Shown here one piece after another: positions 63,595-64,000 of a DNA stretch of 64,000 nt. The notes under the pieces are model-generated. The model ran no database searches. It was not told where the DNA came from and was given only the letters and a program-made list of their open reading frames with translations. How positions within the stretch are numbered: the first letter of the stretch is position 1; each line of letters starts with the position of its first letter. Both the position numbers and the translations under genes were made by a program. Location of the stretch: contig NZ_JALDYX010000016.1 in NCBI RefSeq assembly GCF_024267675.1, positions 42,287-106,286 on the forward strand. The letters run 5' to 3'. The DNA comes from Marinobacterium sedimentorum. GTDB lineage: Bacteria; Pseudomonadota; Gammaproteobacteria; Pseudomonadales; Balneatricaceae.

Positions 63595-63724
63595 GTTAAT
63601 CTTTTTATCAGGTTTACCGGACAGGGTATCGGAACCGATAGTCCGGCAGAATCGTCGATACAATATCACGTTGTACAGAATCTGTCCGGTGCAGAAAAGA
63701 CATTGACCGACTAATCATGCCCCC

Positions 63725-63775
63725 GGGTACTCACATGTGGAGACCCACAGGACCCTCGGCGATACCGCGTTGACG
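63725..63775 (-). pseudogene. Probable 5S rRNA relic
   Basis: The stretch TACTCACATGTGGAGACCC and the following CACAGGACCCTCGGCGATAC align with the 3' half of the 5S rRNA at 63951-64000 (TACTCTCACATGGGGAGACC and CCACACTACCATCGGC), with scattered substitutions and small deletions, and continue with a GCGTT match to typical 5S. It lies on the minus strand beyond the rrn terminator. It looks like a decayed tandem 5S copy; the alignment is by eye. Confidence 0.45.
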
Positions 63776-63906
63776 TGCAGGGATGCACTAATTCCGCGGG
63801 AGCATGGATGCTCAGGAGCGGTCGCTGCTGGGCGCTGCGGCAGATAAAGAGCGGATGGGATCAGGCGGCTCCCGGCGACGTTCAATTGGCTTTAAAATCC
63901 ACATAC

Positions 63907-63938
63907 AAAAACGCCCCGACCAATGGTCGAGGCGTTTT
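63907..63938 (-). terminator. rrn operon terminator
   Basis: Stem AAAACGCC-CGACC (63908-63921) with GGTCG-GGCGTTTT (63925-63938), loop AAT, with one bulged base per arm. It is 12 bases downstream of the 5S 3' end on the minus strand and has T-runs in both directions. Confidence 0.88.
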
Positions 63939-63950
63939 CGTTGAATAAAT

Positions 63951-64000
63951 GCTTGGCGATGACCTACTCTCACATGGGGAGACCCCACACTACCATCGGC
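63951..64000 (-). rRNA. rrf: 5S ribosomal RNA, 3' end only
   Basis: The last 50 bases match the complement of the conserved 3' end of gammaproteobacterial 5S rRNA (GCCGATGGTAGTGTGGGGTC, then TCCCCATGTGAGAGTAGGTC and ATCGCCAAGC on the minus strand). The gene, and presumably the 23S and 16S genes, continue beyond the right edge of the window. Confidence 0.93.

Noticed and set aside
63595..63720. Molybdenum cofactor riboswitch ahead of moaA
   Set aside because: The leader lacks the conserved Moco-RNA motifs as I know them; only an ordinary leader is visible.
1..64000. CRISPR arrays, tRNA genes, phage attachment sites
   Set aside because: No regularly spaced repeats, no tRNA T-loop and acceptor pattern, and no integrase were found on reading both strands.

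Overview
The window reads as one chromosome segment of a marine gammaproteobacterium, most likely an Oceanospirillales member such as a Marinobacterium or Neptuniibacter relative. This rests on gene style, a GC content near 60 percent by eye, and metabolism (taurine, cyanate, nitrile and cytosine use, FMN-riboswitch ribH, SulP, many c-di-GMP and two-component proteins). No marker gene for a firm assignment is complete here; only the 3' end of a 5S rRNA is present, at the right edge.

Layout. 1-2355: electrophile/quinone stress genes (DoxX, glutathionyl-hydroquinone reductase, NmrA-like). 2552-4123: decayed IS1182-like element. 4174-12338: divergent AraC regulator and a seven-gene operon encoding a HAAT (Liv/Urt-like) ABC importer, an outer-membrane channel and a nitrilase, closed by a strong terminator. 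12369-15399: a graveyard of thyA, tetR and kefB remnants around an IS5-group element. 15425-18008: ycaC, pirin and a LysR regulator. 18157-20863: codA-codB. 21504-23460: yeiH and a divergent LysR regulator. 23563-28860: GST, truncated FUSC gene, frameshifted nemA-like reductase, MFS exporter, and a LysR gene whose ribosome binding site is split from its start by a MITE. 28878-33671: orphan binding protein, TauE/SafE exporter, and a nitrogen operon of FNT channel, PP2C/kinase and cyanase. 34239-41721: HD-GYP gene ended by a MITE, then TonB receptor, orphan binding protein and hybrid histidine kinase.

41733-45381: small membrane proteins, a 57-residue gene with its own promoter and terminator, and ribH behind an FMN riboswitch. 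45559-53313: full taurine dissimilation set (tpa, tauR, ald, xsc, pta), all on the minus strand. 53677-55985: thiS, a divergent thiG, a DTW-domain tRNA modification gene and an unknown gene. 56234-62477: a tight plus-strand operon of PhnD-like binding protein, GGDEF/EAL protein, monoheme cytochrome, TsdA-like diheme cytochrome and SulP transporter. 62587-64000: moaA, a likely 5S relic, the rrn terminator and the 5S 3' end.

Two themes link the genes. The first is scavenging of nitrogen and sulfur from small organics (nitriles, cytosine, cyanate, taurine), with ammonia and sulfite as products and several anion exporters nearby. The second is orphan periplasmic binding proteins placed directly before membrane signalling proteins (38114-41721 and 56234-59251). 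The strongest candidates for undescribed systems are the nitrile import/hydrolysis operon and the binding protein/c-di-GMP/TsdA-like/SulP operon. The mobile-element story is unusually legible: three insertions are flanked by CTAG, and two of them can be reversed in silico to restore a reading frame or a ribosome binding site.
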